Notes: generated by a model from the sequence alone, not told the origin. 64,000 nt of DNA from Streptomyces angustmyceticus (GCF_019933235.1 NZ_CP082945.1:1240001-1304000), one strand, 5' to 3'; counted from the stretch's first letter, positions 39,038 to 48,051 are shown. Numbers and translations are program-made.

Positions 39038-39589
39038 TCAGTCGATCGTCTTGATCACCCGGGCGGGCACTCCCGCGACCACGGTGCCGGCAGGAACATC
39101 ACGAGTGACCACCGCGCCGGCGGCGACCACCGCACCGGCACCGATGGTCACCCCCTGTGTGATCACGGCAGCCGTCCCGATCCAGACGTCGTCCTCGATG
39201 AGGATCGGCGCGAAGGCGAGGTACTCGCGGCGCTCGGCCAGGGGCAGTGGATGGCCTCCCGTGATGAGGCTGACCTTCGGGGCGATCATGACGCCGTTGC
39301 CGATACGGATGCCTCCCTTGTCCATGAAGGTGCATCCCTGGTTGACGAAGACGTTCTCCCCGAACGTCGTGTTCAGCCCGAACTCGGTAAAGAACGGCGG
39401 GTAGATCGTCACCGACTCCGGCAGCGGACCACCGAACACAACAGAAAGTAGTGCCGCACGACCTTCACTGTCGCTGAACGGAAGCGCGTTCAGTCGAGAC
39501 GTCGCATCGGTCACCTCCACGATCCGCTCCGCATGACACGCGAACTCAGGCGTCTGGACATACATGACCTGCTCTGTGCGGATTGACAT
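39038..39589 (-). CDS. Sugar O-acetyltransferase (maltose/galactoside acetyltransferase family)
   Basis: A 183-residue left-handed beta-helix enzyme using acetyl-CoA. The hexapeptide-repeat core is visible from FGLNTTFGENVFVNQGCTFM through IRIGNGVMIAPKVSLITGGH to DDVWIGTAAVITQGVTIGAG. The catalytic His is in GGHPLPLAERREY, and the N-terminal helical Mac-type domain is present. GGGATCAGCAC precedes the ATG. It is divergent from a LysR regulator with a dyad between, so it is the likely target of that regulator. Acceptor may be a sugar or a related hydroxyl compound. Confidence 0.85.
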   Translation of the reverse strand: MSIRTEQVMYVQTPEFACHAERIVEVTDATSRLNALPFSDSEGRAALLSVVFGGPLPESVTIYPPFFTEFGLNTTFGENVFVNQGCTFMDKGGIRIGNGVMIAPKVSLITGGHPLPLAERREYLAFAPILIEDDVWIGTAAVITQGVTIGAGAVVAAGAVVTRDVPAGTVVAGVPARVIKTID

Positions 39590-39646
39590 GTGCTGATCCC
39601 ACCACCACGCCGAACACCCGATCAAACAACCCTGCACCACACCAGA

Positions 39647-39663
39647 CACAACCAATAGTTGTG
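39647..39663. promoter_or_regulatory. LysR-type binding site candidate
   Basis: CACAAC-N5-GTTGTG, perfect 6-bp arms, upstream of the LysR start and 58 nt from the acetyltransferase ATG. Position and symmetry fit the autoregulatory/target site of the LysR protein. Confidence 0.5.
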
Positions 39664-39680
39664 CAAGTAAGGTTGGAAGT

Positions 39681-40610
39681 GTGGATGTTGAAGCACTGCG
39701 GACGTTCGTGGCCGTCGCTGAGACCGGCCAGTTCCAGGCTGCGGCCGACGAGCTGGGGATCAGCCAGCAGGCTGTCTCCAAGCGGATCGCGGCCCTGGAG
39801 AGGCACATCGAGGTCACGCTCCTGGTGCGGACCTCCCGAGGGTCCCGACTGAGCCTGGACGGGCAGGTCTTCCTGCCGCACGCCAAGAAGGTCCTGGCGG
39901 CCATCGAGCAGGCCGAGCAGGCCGTGCGCCCCGGCAGCCGTCCCTTGCGCGTCGATGTCCTCAATCGGCGCATCTCCCCGGCCCAGGCCGTCTACCGGTT
40001 CTACCGCTCCCACCCCGAGACGGACCTGGACGCGGTCACGCTGAGCAAGGAGAACGCCGCCCAGGCCGCCCAGGCGGTGCTCGAAGGGACCGTCGACGCG
40101 TCCTTCCGCGCCCTGCCGGCAGACCAGGCCCCGGCCGGGATCAGCGCCGAACGGCTCCTGGACGCACCCCTGGAGCTCCTGGTCGGCCCCGGCCACCCGC
40201 TGGCTGACGCGCCCGGGGTCAGTCCTGCGGACCTGGCCGGCCACCGCATCTGGATCCCCGGGATCAGGCCGGGCACCGAGTGGGCGGCGTTCTACCAGGC
40301 GCTGTCCGAGGCCTTCGGCCTGAGCATCGACGCGCTCGGCCCCAACTTCGGTGACGAGGCCCTGATGGACGCGCTGGCCGACTCGGCCTCGCTGGCCACC
40401 CTCGTCGGCGGCGGGGACCGGTACCTGTGGCCCCAGACCCACGACCTACGGCGCATCCCATTGCACGACCCGACCCCGGTCTACCCGCACGTACTGCTGT
40501 TCCGCAGCGGAGACCAGCACCCCGTGCTGACCGCGCTACGCGACCATCTGCGCACCACAGGCCCGCGAACACCGCACGACGTGTGGACGCCGGACTGGGC
40601 AGACCGCTGA
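39681..40610 (+). CDS. LysR-family transcriptional regulator
   Basis: A 309-residue regulator. The N-terminal winged helix is unmistakable: LRTFVAVAETGQFQAAADEL, GISQQAVSKRIAALERHIEV and RLSLDGQVFLPHAKKVL. The effector domain of two alpha/beta lobes follows (PLRVDVLNRR, LLDAPLELLVGPGHPLADAP). GTG start; TAAGGT begins 13 nt upstream and no ribosome binding site is evident, so the mRNA is probably nearly leaderless. It is head-to-head with the sugar acetyltransferase. Confidence 0.9.
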   Translation: MDVEALRTFVAVAETGQFQAAADELGISQQAVSKRIAALERHIEVTLLVRTSRGSRLSLDGQVFLPHAKKVLAAIEQAEQAVRPGSRPLRVDVLNRRISPAQAVYRFYRSHPETDLDAVTLSKENAAQAAQAVLEGTVDASFRALPADQAPAGISAERLLDAPLELLVGPGHPLADAPGVSPADLAGHRIWIPGIRPGTEWAAFYQALSEAFGLSIDALGPNFGDEALMDALADSASLATLVGGGDRYLWPQTHDLRRIPLHDPTPVYPHVLLFRSGDQHPVLTALRDHLRTTGPRTPHDVWTPDWADR

Positions 40611-40658
40611 CCAGACGCCCGAATCAACGGAAACGCCCTGGCAGCAAAACACCACCCC

Positions 40659-42221
40659 TCAGATCACCCCCTCCCTCCCCACCCAATACGGATCCCGTAG
40701 TTGCCGCTTGAAGAGCTTTCCCGACTCGTCGCGGGGGAGGAGTTCTTCGAAGACGACGGCGCGGGGGGTCTTGTAGCCGGCGAGGTGTTCGGCGACGTGG
40801 GTGCGGACCTGCTCGGCGCTGAGGAGTACGCCGGGTTCGGTTTGGAGGTGGGCGGCGAGGACCTCGCCGAACTCCTCGTCGGGGATGCCGAAGACCGCCA
40901 CGTCGCGGACGCCGTCGAGGGCGAGCAGGCAGCCTTCGATCTCCGCGGGGTAGATGTTGACGCCGCCGGAGATGACCATGTCGTTCCGGCGGTCGCTGAG
41001 GTAGAGGTAGCCGTCGGTGTCGAGGTGGCCGATGTCCCCTATGGTGACGTATCCGGGCAGGCCGGGGGCTTCCATGGCGGCGCGCCGGTCGGGGTCGCCG
41101 AGGTAGGTGAACCGGGGCCAGCCGTCGCCCGGCTTCAGGTAGATGTCGCCGGTGGCGCCGGCCGGCAGCGGCTGCTTGTCGGGGCCGAGGACCGCGACGT
41201 CGCAGGTGTCGGTGGCGCGTCCGACGGTGCCGGGGTGGGCCAGCCACTCCGCGCTGTCGCACCAGGTCACGGCGCCCGTCTCGCTGCCGCCGTAGTACTC
41301 GCGCAGCACCGGGCCCAGCCAGTCGATCATGGCGTGTTTGACGTGCGGCGGGCAGGGCGCCGCGGCGTGCACGACGGAGGTCAGCGAGGACAGGTCGTAG
41401 CGTTCGCGCACGTCCTTGGGCAGGCGCAGCAGCCGGACGAACATCGTGGGCACGACCTGCACCTGCTCGATGCGGTGCAGGGCGATCAGCCGCAGGAACT
41501 CCTCGGCGTCGAAGCGCGGCATGAGGGTGATGTCCAGGCCGGCCGCGAGGGCGAGGACGGCGTGCTGGCTGGGAGAGGCGTGGTAGAGCGGGGCGGGGAT
41601 GAGGGTGCGTCCGCCGGGGGCGACGGCGAAGCGCTCCAGGAACAGCCGTACGCCTTCGTCGAGTTGCTCGGGGGTGACGGGTTCGCGCAGCACCCCCTTG
41701 GGCAGCCCGGTGGTGCCCGAGCTGTAGATGACGGTGGGGGGCCGGTCCCCGGCGGGCTCATCCAGCGGGGCGTGGTCCTCCAGCCACGGGTCCAGCAGCG
41801 GGTGCTTTCCGGTGACGGGCGGTGCGCCGATCCCGCAGGCGGCTGCGACACCGGCGGGGACGGCGGCCTCGACGATCCGTACGCCGTCCGGGAGCACGGC
41901 GGTCACCGCGTCCAGCAGGTCGCTGTGCGCGAAGACGACCTTGCTGCCGCTGTCGGTGAGCACATGCCGCAGGTCGTCGTGCCGGAAGTGCCAGTTGACG
42001 GGGACCGCCGAGGCGCCCAGCAGGGCGGCCCCGGCGGTGATCTCCAAGTGGGCGGGCTCGTTGCGCATCACGACCGCGATCCGGTCGCCGGGCTCGACGC
42101 CGGCCGCACGCAGTCCGGTGGCGATCCGCGCCGCACGGTCGAGGAAGGACGGATAGTCGCGTTCATGACCCGCGCAGCGGATGGCCGGGGCGCCGGCGGC
42201 GGGCGGGACGACGGCTTCCAT
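40659..42221 (-). CDS. AMP-forming acyl-CoA synthetase
   Basis: A 520-residue adenylate-forming enzyme that activates a carboxylic acid to its CoA thioester. Core motifs are the P-loop TVIYSSGTTGLPKGVLREPV, YYGGSETGAVTW, the hinge/ATP motif DIGHLDTDGYLYLSDRRNDM and the catalytic Lys in PRDESGKLFKRQLRDPYW. Start: ATG with GGAGG 5 nt away. Likely substrate class is medium/long-chain or aromatic acids. It stands alone, convergent with LysR, but several acyl-CoA dehydrogenases in the window use such products. Confidence 0.9.
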   Translation of the reverse strand: MEAVVPPAAGAPAIRCAGHERDYPSFLDRAARIATGLRAAGVEPGDRIAVVMRNEPAHLEITAGAALLGASAVPVNWHFRHDDLRHVLTDSGSKVVFAHSDLLDAVTAVLPDGVRIVEAAVPAGVAAACGIGAPPVTGKHPLLDPWLEDHAPLDEPAGDRPPTVIYSSGTTGLPKGVLREPVTPEQLDEGVRLFLERFAVAPGGRTLIPAPLYHASPSQHAVLALAAGLDITLMPRFDAEEFLRLIALHRIEQVQVVPTMFVRLLRLPKDVRERYDLSSLTSVVHAAAPCPPHVKHAMIDWLGPVLREYYGGSETGAVTWCDSAEWLAHPGTVGRATDTCDVAVLGPDKQPLPAGATGDIYLKPGDGWPRFTYLGDPDRRAAMEAPGLPGYVTIGDIGHLDTDGYLYLSDRRNDMVISGGVNIYPAEIEGCLLALDGVRDVAVFGIPDEEFGEVLAAHLQTEPGVLLSAEQVRTHVAEHLAGYKTPRAVVFEELLPRDESGKLFKRQLRDPYWVGREGVI

Positions 42222-42529
42222 GGTGCCTCCAGTGAGTGCGACCGGAGGGCTCATTCAAGCGGCAAGTGCGGTGGGACGCCAGAGTGCTGACGCGGGGTCA
42301 GCGATCTCCGGCCATAGGTGGTGGCGCGGCCCCCGGCCGCTCCCGAGGCCGCGCTGAGGTCCGAGGTTTTCCGTCTCCTCGACCTCCTCCGCCCTCAACT
42401 TCCGCCTGGTTTCCGCCGGATGCTCCGATGTTTGTCGCGTCCTGGGTCTTCCGGTCCCGGAGGCGGCGCTGCACCATGCGGGATGGCACAGGAGGCACGT
42501 ACGTGACCAACTGACCCGAGGAGCGAGCG
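42222..42529. other. Divergent intergenic region, no gene seen
   Basis: Separates the acyl-CoA synthetase and GH29 fucosidase. Locally C/T-rich (CGACCTCCTCCGCCCTC). GAGGAGCGAGCG directly precedes the fucosidase ATG. I see no strong dyad or coding frame. Confidence 0.4.
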
Positions 42530-44359
42530 ATGCACAGCCGCACCAGACCGTTCCGGCTGCTGGGACTCGTGGGGGTGCTGGGCACCCTGCTGCTGGCCGC
42601 CGGTGGCCCCGTGGCCGCCGCGAAGCCCCCGCCGCGGCCCGCCGCGGGACCCGGAACCAACCACGCCATCGACGATCCGTTCACCTCGCCGCGCACCTCG
42701 TGGTGGCGTCAGGGCCGGTTCGGGATGTTCATCCACTTCGGCGCGTACTCGAACCTGGAGGGCGAGTACACCCGGCCCGACGGCACGGTGTGCCGCAACG
42801 CGGAGTGGATCAAGCGCGAGTGCCGGATCCCGGACGAGGAGTACGAGAAGCAGGCCGCCGCCTTCAACCCGTCCGCCTTCGACGCCGAGGCGATCGTCCG
42901 GGCCGCCAAGGACGCCGGCCAGCGCTATCTCGTCATCACGGCCAAGCACCACGACGGCTATGCGATGTGGCCGACCCGGCAGAACACCTGGAACCTGCGC
43001 GACCACTCCTCCTTCGACCCGCACCGCGACATCCTCGCCGAGCTGAAGAAGGCCGCCGACGCCGCCGGGATCAAGCTCGGCTTCTACTACTCGATCTGGG
43101 ACTGGCACGACCCGGACTTCGCCGGCCCGGCGACCTTCCCGCGCTACAAGAAGCGGATGTACGCGCAGCTCAAGGAGCTCGTCGAGCACTACGACCCGGC
43201 GCTGTTGTGGTTCGACGGGGAGTGGGACACGGACAACCCCGCCAACCGCTGGTCCCGCCGGGACGGCGCCGACCTCCAGGCGTATCTGCACGGCCTCGAC
43301 CCCCGCCTGATCGTCAACAACCGGGTCGGCAAGCGCGACGTGGTCGATGGCGACTTCGGCACGCCGGAGCAGGAGATCCCGGCGGAGCCGGTCGACGGGC
43401 AGCTGTGGGAGAGCTGTATGACGCTCAACGACCACTGGGGCTTCGCCCGGTACGACACGAACTGGAAGCCGGCGGCGACGGTGGTGCGCAACCTGCTCCA
43501 GGTGGCGAGCCGCGGCGGCAACTACCTGCTCAACGTGGGCCCCGACAAGTACGGGCGCATCCCGCAGGCGTCCGTCGACCGGCTGCGGGAGACCGGCGGG
43601 TGGCTGGCCGCGCACGGCCAGGGCGACGCGGTCCACGGGGCCGGGTACACGGGGCTGGTGGCGGCCCCGTCCTGGGGGACGGTCTCCCGGCGGGGCGACG
43701 CGCTGTACGCCGCGGTCACCTCCTGGCCGGCCGCCGGCACGCCCCTGCACCTCACCGCCAAGGGCCGGTTCGAGATCACCGCGGCCCGGGTGCTGGGCAG
43801 CTCCCAGCAGGTGAAGGCCGCCCGCGCCGGTGACGGCTTCGACCTCACCCCGTCCGGCGGCGCCCCCGATCCGCTCGCCGGCGTCATCAAGCTCACCATC
43901 GAGCCGCCCGCCGCGGCCCCCGCCGGCACCGGCACCGGGCTGACGGCCCGGAGCTGGGCGAACGACTCCTTCAGCGGGCCGCCCGCGGTGACGGCCGTCG
44001 ATCCGACGGTGAACAAGGTCTACCGCTTCGACGGATCACCGCACCCGTCGATCCCCGCCGACCACTTCAGCACCCGCTGGACCGGCACCGTCCAGCCGCG
44101 CTTCGACGAGACGTACACCTTCACCACCGTCTCCGACGACACCGTGCGGCTGTGGATCGACGGCAAGCCGTTGATCGACAACGCCACCCCGCACGGCCCC
44201 ACGGTCGACAAGGGGACCGTCACCCTACGGGCCGGACACCGGCACAGCATCCGGATCGACTACACGGAGCGGACCGGCGAGGCGCATCTGAAGCTGCTCT
44301 GGTCCAGCCCGAGCCAGTCCCAGCAGATCGTGCCGAGGCAGCAGCTCTACGCCGAGTGA
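42530..44359 (+). CDS. Secreted GH29 alpha-L-fucosidase with C-terminal PA14 domain
   Basis: A 609-residue exported enzyme: Sec signal (LLGLVGVLGTLLLAAGGPVA), then the GH29 barrel (about residues 45-375) with GRFGMFIHFGAYSNLEGEY, YLVITAKHHDGYAMWPT and the nucleophile Asp229 in LLWFDGEWD. Then come GGNYLLNVGPDKYGRIP and an all-beta segment. A PA14 domain fills about residues 465-605 (FSTRWTGTVQPRFDETYTFT, DDTVRLWIDGKPLID, HSIRIDYTERTGEAHLKLLW), likely for sugar or glycan binding. It releases alpha-L-fucose from glycans outside the cell. GH92 mannosidase 14 kb away would complement it on complex glycans. Confidence 0.92.
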   Translation: MHSRTRPFRLLGLVGVLGTLLLAAGGPVAAAKPPPRPAAGPGTNHAIDDPFTSPRTSWWRQGRFGMFIHFGAYSNLEGEYTRPDGTVCRNAEWIKRECRIPDEEYEKQAAAFNPSAFDAEAIVRAAKDAGQRYLVITAKHHDGYAMWPTRQNTWNLRDHSSFDPHRDILAELKKAADAAGIKLGFYYSIWDWHDPDFAGPATFPRYKKRMYAQLKELVEHYDPALLWFDGEWDTDNPANRWSRRDGADLQAYLHGLDPRLIVNNRVGKRDVVDGDFGTPEQEIPAEPVDGQLWESCMTLNDHWGFARYDTNWKPAATVVRNLLQVASRGGNYLLNVGPDKYGRIPQASVDRLRETGGWLAAHGQGDAVHGAGYTGLVAAPSWGTVSRRGDALYAAVTSWPAAGTPLHLTAKGRFEITAARVLGSSQQVKAARAGDGFDLTPSGGAPDPLAGVIKLTIEPPAAAPAGTGTGLTARSWANDSFSGPPAVTAVDPTVNKVYRFDGSPHPSIPADHFSTRWTGTVQPRFDETYTFTTVSDDTVRLWIDGKPLIDNATPHGPTVDKGTVTLRAGHRHSIRIDYTERTGEAHLKLLWSSPSQSQQIVPRQQLYAE

Positions 44360-44509
44360 CCAGGGCCGCGGCGCACCGGCCGGCGGGCGGGCAGGACGGC
44401 GGCACGTTTCCCGCCCCCGGTTGGGCCGTTCGGGTCAACGCGGGGATGGGGGCGGCCCTCCCGGGGCACCGGGCGTGCGCCGGAGCGCCGTTGTCCGTGC
44501 CCGCTCCTA

Positions 44510-44725
44510 TTGACGGCCGATGCCGTGGTGCACGCCTGGGACCTGTCCCGTGCGATCGGCGCCGAGGAGCGGCTGCCGGAGCATCTGGCGCGGGCGGCGC
44601 TGCGCGAGGTGGAGCCGTACGCCGCCGGGCTCGGCGGCACGGGCCTGTTCGCTCCCGCGGTGGAGCCGCCGGCGGACGCCGACGACCTCACGCGGCTGCT
44701 GTGCCTGCTCGGGCGTCGGCCCTGA
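44510..44725 (+). pseudogene. C-terminal remnant of a mycothiol-dependent isomerase-like (TIGR03086) protein
   Basis: About 70 residues survive: ADAVVHAWDLSRAIGAEERL, then YAAGLGGTGLFAPAVEPPAD and LTRLLCLLGRRP. This is the end of the maleylpyruvate isomerase/TIGR03086 DinB-like family, whose full proteins are about 190-200 residues. The N-terminal helices with the metal-binding His and mycothiol site are gone, and only a TTG is available as start. The preceding 150 nt have no coding character in this frame. I call it a truncated pseudogene. Confidence 0.65.
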
Positions 44726-44778
44726 CCCGGAAAGGAAAGAGCCCATGGGTCAGGGCCGGTGCCCGAGTGACCGGTGAT

Positions 44779-44952
44779 TCAGTCGATGCCGCGGAAGATA
44801 TACGGCTCGGCGGGATCGTCATCGCAGCCGGCGAGGCGCACCGGGGCGCAGCGGTCCCAGATTTCCAGATTGCGGACTTCCTTGATCCGTCCGGGCCGCT
44901 CGCCCTGCTTCAAACGGGGCTGCTTGTGTTGAGCCTTGTGCAATGCCACCAC
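44779..44952 (-). CDS. Small conserved-looking protein of unknown function (57 aa)
   Basis: Reads from one of two adjacent GTG codons, with GAAGAAGGAG at ideal distance, through VALHKAQHKQPRLKQGERPG and IKEVRNLEIWDRCAPVRLAG to a TGA after PAEPYIFRGID. The N-terminal half is very basic (Lys/Arg/His/Gln) and the C-terminal half acidic with two Cys (DRCAPVRLAGCDDD). Codon use is less G+C-biased than neighbours (TTG, CAA, AAG). I recognise no family. Its ribosome binding site and clean composition argue for a real small gene. Confidence 0.55.
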   Translation of the reverse strand: MVALHKAQHKQPRLKQGERPGRIKEVRNLEIWDRCAPVRLAGCDDDPAEPYIFRGID

Positions 44953-45133
44953 GCACTCCTTCTTCAGAGGTATTGGTCCGACGCGGTGGCGCCTTGTTCA
45001 CAAACCGGGAGGTCGGCCAAGGTTTGTGGCGTTCCCGCGACGGGCCAATGGTGTTGGCGTCTCCCAGAAAGGTCGTCCGTCGCCCCTCAGAGTAACGACG
45101 CCGCACTCCGCGCGCTCGGCGTTTTGACGCCGC

Positions 45134-45147
45134 GATGACACGTCATC
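45134..45147. promoter_or_regulatory. Near-palindrome in the small-ORF/LMF divergent region
   Basis: GATGAC-AC-GTCATC. The same 314-nt gap (44953-45266) also has a 6-bp hairpin CGGCGT-TTTG-ACGCCG at 45117-45132 and GCCAA-N5-TTGGC at 45044-45058, and is A+T-richer than average. No gene is seen in it. Confidence 0.4.
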
Positions 45148-45232
45148 GGAAGGTGCGGATACGGCCCCGCTCAGCGACGGGGAATTCGGGGTGGATGTGT
45201 GACGCACATCACTCACTCCAATGGCCCTCGGG

Positions 45233-45260
45233 TTGCTGCATCCGGCCCGGTCCCTAGGCT
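45233..45260 (+). promoter_or_regulatory. Candidate promoter for a leaderless lipase maturation factor mRNA
   Basis: TTGCTG and TAGGCT with 16-nt spacing. The -10 hexamer begins 12 nt before the GTG at 45267, which would place the start codon at +1. Confidence 0.5.
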
Positions 45261-45266
45261 TGAAGA

Positions 45267-46766
45267 GTGAGCGGCCGATCCGCCCCGGGTCGCCGCGTGC
45301 CGTGGTGCGGGGTGCGCGACGGCAGTGCTACCCATGGGCGGGTGGCATGGTTCTCGGATTCCGGTTACTGGCTGGGGCGGCTGGTCTTCCAGCGCGTGCT
45401 GGCCGTCCTCTACCTGGTCGCGTTCGTCGCGGCGGCCCGGCAGTTCCGGGCGCTCATCGGCGCGCGCGGCATGCTGCCGGTGCCCGAGTTCGTGGCGCGG
45501 GTGCCGTTCCGGGCGGCGCCCTCGGTCTTCCACTGGCGGTTCTCGGACCGCTTCTTCGCCCTCTGGTCGTGGAGCGGGGCGGTGCTGGCCGCGGCGGTCG
45601 CGGCGGGGGCCGCGGACGCCGTGCCGCTGTGGGCGGCGATGGTGCTGTGGGCCGTGCTGTGGGCGATGTACCTGTCCGTCGTGAACGTCGGACAGACCTG
45701 GTACAGCTTCGGCTGGGAGTCGCTGCTGCTGGAGGCGGGCACCCTCGCGGTGTTCCTCGGGAACGCCGCGATCGCTCCCCCGGTGCCGGTCATGTGGCTG
45801 CTGCGCTGGCTGCTGTTCCGGGTGGAGTTCGGGGCCGGGCTGATCAAGATGCGCGGCGACCACTGCTGGCGGGACCTGACCTGCCTGTACTACCACCACG
45901 AGACCCAGCCGATGCCGGGCCCGCTGAGCTGGTTCTTCCACCATCTTCCCGGGCCCCTCCACCGGGTCGAGGTGGCCGCCAACCACGTCGCCCAACTCGC
46001 CGTGCCCGTGCTGCTGTTCACCCCGCAGCCGATCGCCGGGTGGGCCGCGGTGGCCATGGTCGTCACCCAGCTGTGGCTGGTGCTGTCCGGCAACTTCGCC
46101 TGGCTGAACTGGGTGACCATCGCGCTCGCCCTGTCGGCCGCGGCCCCGCTGTGGGGCGGACCGGCCGCGCCGCTGCCCGCGCCCCCGGTGTGGTTCGCGG
46201 TCCTGGCCCTCGCCGCCACGGCCGGGGTCCTCGTCCTCAGCTACCGCCCCGCGCGCAATCTGCTGACCCGGCAGCAGATGATGAACACGTCCTACGAGTC
46301 ACTGCATCTGGTCAATTCCTACGGCGCGTTCGGGAGTATTACGCGGGTGCGCCGGGAGATCGTCGTGGAGGGGACCGCGGACGCGGTGACCGGGCCGGAA
46401 ACCACCTGGCTGCCCTACGAATTCCGTGGCAAGCCGGGCGATGTCCGGCGGCTGCCCCGGCAATACGCGCCGTATCACCTCCGGCTGGACTGGCTGATGT
46501 GGTTCGCCGCGCTGTCACCGGCCTATGCGCGCTCGTGGTTCGTGCCGTTCGTCGTGCGGCTGCTGGAGAACGACCGGGACACGCTGCGGCTGTTGCACCG
46601 CAATCCGTTTCCCGATCTGCCGCCGGCCCGGATCAGGGCGCGGGTGTTCCGTTATCGCTTCACGACCTGGCGGGAATTGCGGGAGACCCGGGCGTGGTGG
46701 CATCGCACCGAGGAGCGGGAGTTTCTGGCGCCGGTGGCGCGGTCAGCTCTGCGCGGAAGGCGATGA
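45267..46766 (+). CDS. Lipase maturation factor (LMF1)-like membrane protein
   Basis: A 499-residue polytopic membrane protein resembling vertebrate LMF1. Features are an N-terminal YWLGRLVFQRVLAVLYLVAF helix, the hallmark NVGQTWYSFGWESLLLEAGT, RVEFGAGLIKMRGDHCWRDL, and TCLYYHHETQPMPGPLSWFF. A soluble C-terminal half follows with YESLHLVNSYGAFGSITRVR and EYEFRGKPGD-like WLPYEFRGKPGD. In animals LMF1 helps fold dimeric lipases in the ER; the bacterial role is unknown. The GTG listed is supported by the leaderless promoter; an in-frame GTG 75 nt downstream (VAWFSDSGYW) would match the usual family start better. Its end overlaps the TPR gene by 107 bp. Confidence 0.85.
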   Translation: MSGRSAPGRRVPWCGVRDGSATHGRVAWFSDSGYWLGRLVFQRVLAVLYLVAFVAAARQFRALIGARGMLPVPEFVARVPFRAAPSVFHWRFSDRFFALWSWSGAVLAAAVAAGAADAVPLWAAMVLWAVLWAMYLSVVNVGQTWYSFGWESLLLEAGTLAVFLGNAAIAPPVPVMWLLRWLLFRVEFGAGLIKMRGDHCWRDLTCLYYHHETQPMPGPLSWFFHHLPGPLHRVEVAANHVAQLAVPVLLFTPQPIAGWAAVAMVVTQLWLVLSGNFAWLNWVTIALALSAAAPLWGGPAAPLPAPPVWFAVLALAATAGVLVLSYRPARNLLTRQQMMNTSYESLHLVNSYGAFGSITRVRREIVVEGTADAVTGPETTWLPYEFRGKPGDVRRLPRQYAPYHLRLDWLMWFAALSPAYARSWFVPFVVRLLENDRDTLRLLHRNPFPDLPPARIRARVFRYRFTTWRELRETRAWWHRTEEREFLAPVARSALRGRR

Positions 46767-47772
46767 CCATGTCGCGGGCGTGGCGCAGCCCGATGCGGGT
46801 GAAGTCGGCTTCCAGCGAGTCGAGTTCGGCCAGCGTCTCGTCCCGGTCGCGGCCGAGGCGGGAGCGGGACTTGGCCAGGCCGAGCCGGGAGAGCGCCTCC
46901 CCGCGGGGCTCCTGCATCTCGCGGAACTCCCCCAGCGCGAGGGTGTACATCTCGCGCGCCGACTCGTAACGGCCCGCGCGGTAGAAGACGTTGGCGCGCA
47001 TCTTGTGGTTGTAGGCGAGCGCGCTGGCCAGGTCCATGGTGCGGCAGATGGCCTCCGCCTCGGACAGCAGGGCGAGCGCCCGCTCCGTCTCGCCCTGTAC
47101 GGACAGGACGTCGGCGACGCCGCGCAGCGACCAGGCGCGCCCGCGGAAGTCGTCGGCCTCCTCGGCGATGCGGGCGGATTCCTCGAACAGCTCCAGGGCC
47201 TTGTCGTAGCCGCCGGTGTTGCGGTGCATCTGGGCTATGCCGGACATCGCCCAGACCATGTGCCGGGCCTCGCCGTGCGCCCGGCCCTGGGCGAGCAGCT
47301 GCTCGTGGAGTTCGGCGACCGCTTCGTAGTCGCCCTGGATGCGGCCGGTCTCGGCGAGGCCGGCGAGGGAGTAGCCGTGGGCGAGGCGGTCGCCGCTGCC
47401 GTCGGCGAGGGTCACGGCGTGGGCGAGCAGCCGGCGGGCGAGCGGCAGGGAACCGCACTGGCGGGCCAGGGTGCCGCCGCTCCACAGCGCCCAGGCCATG
47501 GCGCCCCGGTCTCCGGCGCTGCGGCCGCTGCGGTAGCTCTCCCGCCAGGCGTCGCCCGCCTGCGTCACCCGGCCGAGCCGCCGGTTGGCCTCGGCGACCG
47601 CGAGCGCGGCCCGGGACCGCTCCAGGGGTGTGCCGGCCTCGGCGTGCGCCCGGCTCGCCGTCGCCAGCACCTCCTCGTACGAGGAGTTCACGCCCAGTGC
47701 CGTGCCCAACTCACCCTGATATTCCGGGGCGAATGCCTTGCCGTACATAGATATCCGTGGCCTCTCGGTCAT
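46660..47772 (-). CDS. Tetratricopeptide-repeat protein
   Basis: A 370-residue, almost wholly helical protein of TPR units. Examples are RSRAALAVAEANRRLGRVTQ, GDRLAHGYSLAGLAETGRIQ, ARHMVWAMSGIAQMHRNTGG and ASALAYNHKMRANVFYRAGR, each with the small/large residue rhythm of the repeat. No enzymatic domain or membrane segment, so it is probably a cytoplasmic scaffold. The ATG with AAGGA was chosen; an ATG 24 nt downstream (MYGKAFAPEYQ) is a close alternative. The last about 35 codons lie antisense to the end of the lipase maturation factor gene, and the Pro-rich tail there (APPAPETPAP) may be a late extension. Confidence 0.8.
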   Translation of the reverse strand: MTERPRISMYGKAFAPEYQGELGTALGVNSSYEEVLATASRAHAEAGTPLERSRAALAVAEANRRLGRVTQAGDAWRESYRSGRSAGDRGAMAWALWSGGTLARQCGSLPLARRLLAHAVTLADGSGDRLAHGYSLAGLAETGRIQGDYEAVAELHEQLLAQGRAHGEARHMVWAMSGIAQMHRNTGGYDKALELFEESARIAEEADDFRGRAWSLRGVADVLSVQGETERALALLSEAEAICRTMDLASALAYNHKMRANVFYRAGRYESAREMYTLALGEFREMQEPRGEALSRLGLAKSRSRLGRDRDETLAELDSLEADFTRIGLRHARDMVIAFRAELTAPPAPETPAPRCDATTPGSPAIPARS

Positions 47773-48051
47773 CTCGGTTCCTTGATCAACAAACTACGAG
47801 CCACGGGGGGTACGGCGAATCCGCCCGCGTATGGGTTGTGCTCTACGACTGGAGTGCTACGCGAGGGGCCATGGTCATCACGGGGATGTACGGGATCGTC
47901 AGGGTTACCCCGAGGCGTTCGTCAGGGTCCGCCCCTGTGCGGCACCTCGCGCCGGGCGGGTGCCTCACTTGCCGGGAGGCGCGCGAAGAGCCACCCTGCT
48001 GGCACGACCTCCCGGTCACGGACCACCGATCGCCGAACACCGAGGTGAGGG

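Noticed and set aside
44998..45216. Minus-strand 72-codon frame upstream of the lipase maturation factor
   Set aside because: Composition and lack of a ribosome binding site suggest chance; the region holds several dyads and is better read as regulatory.
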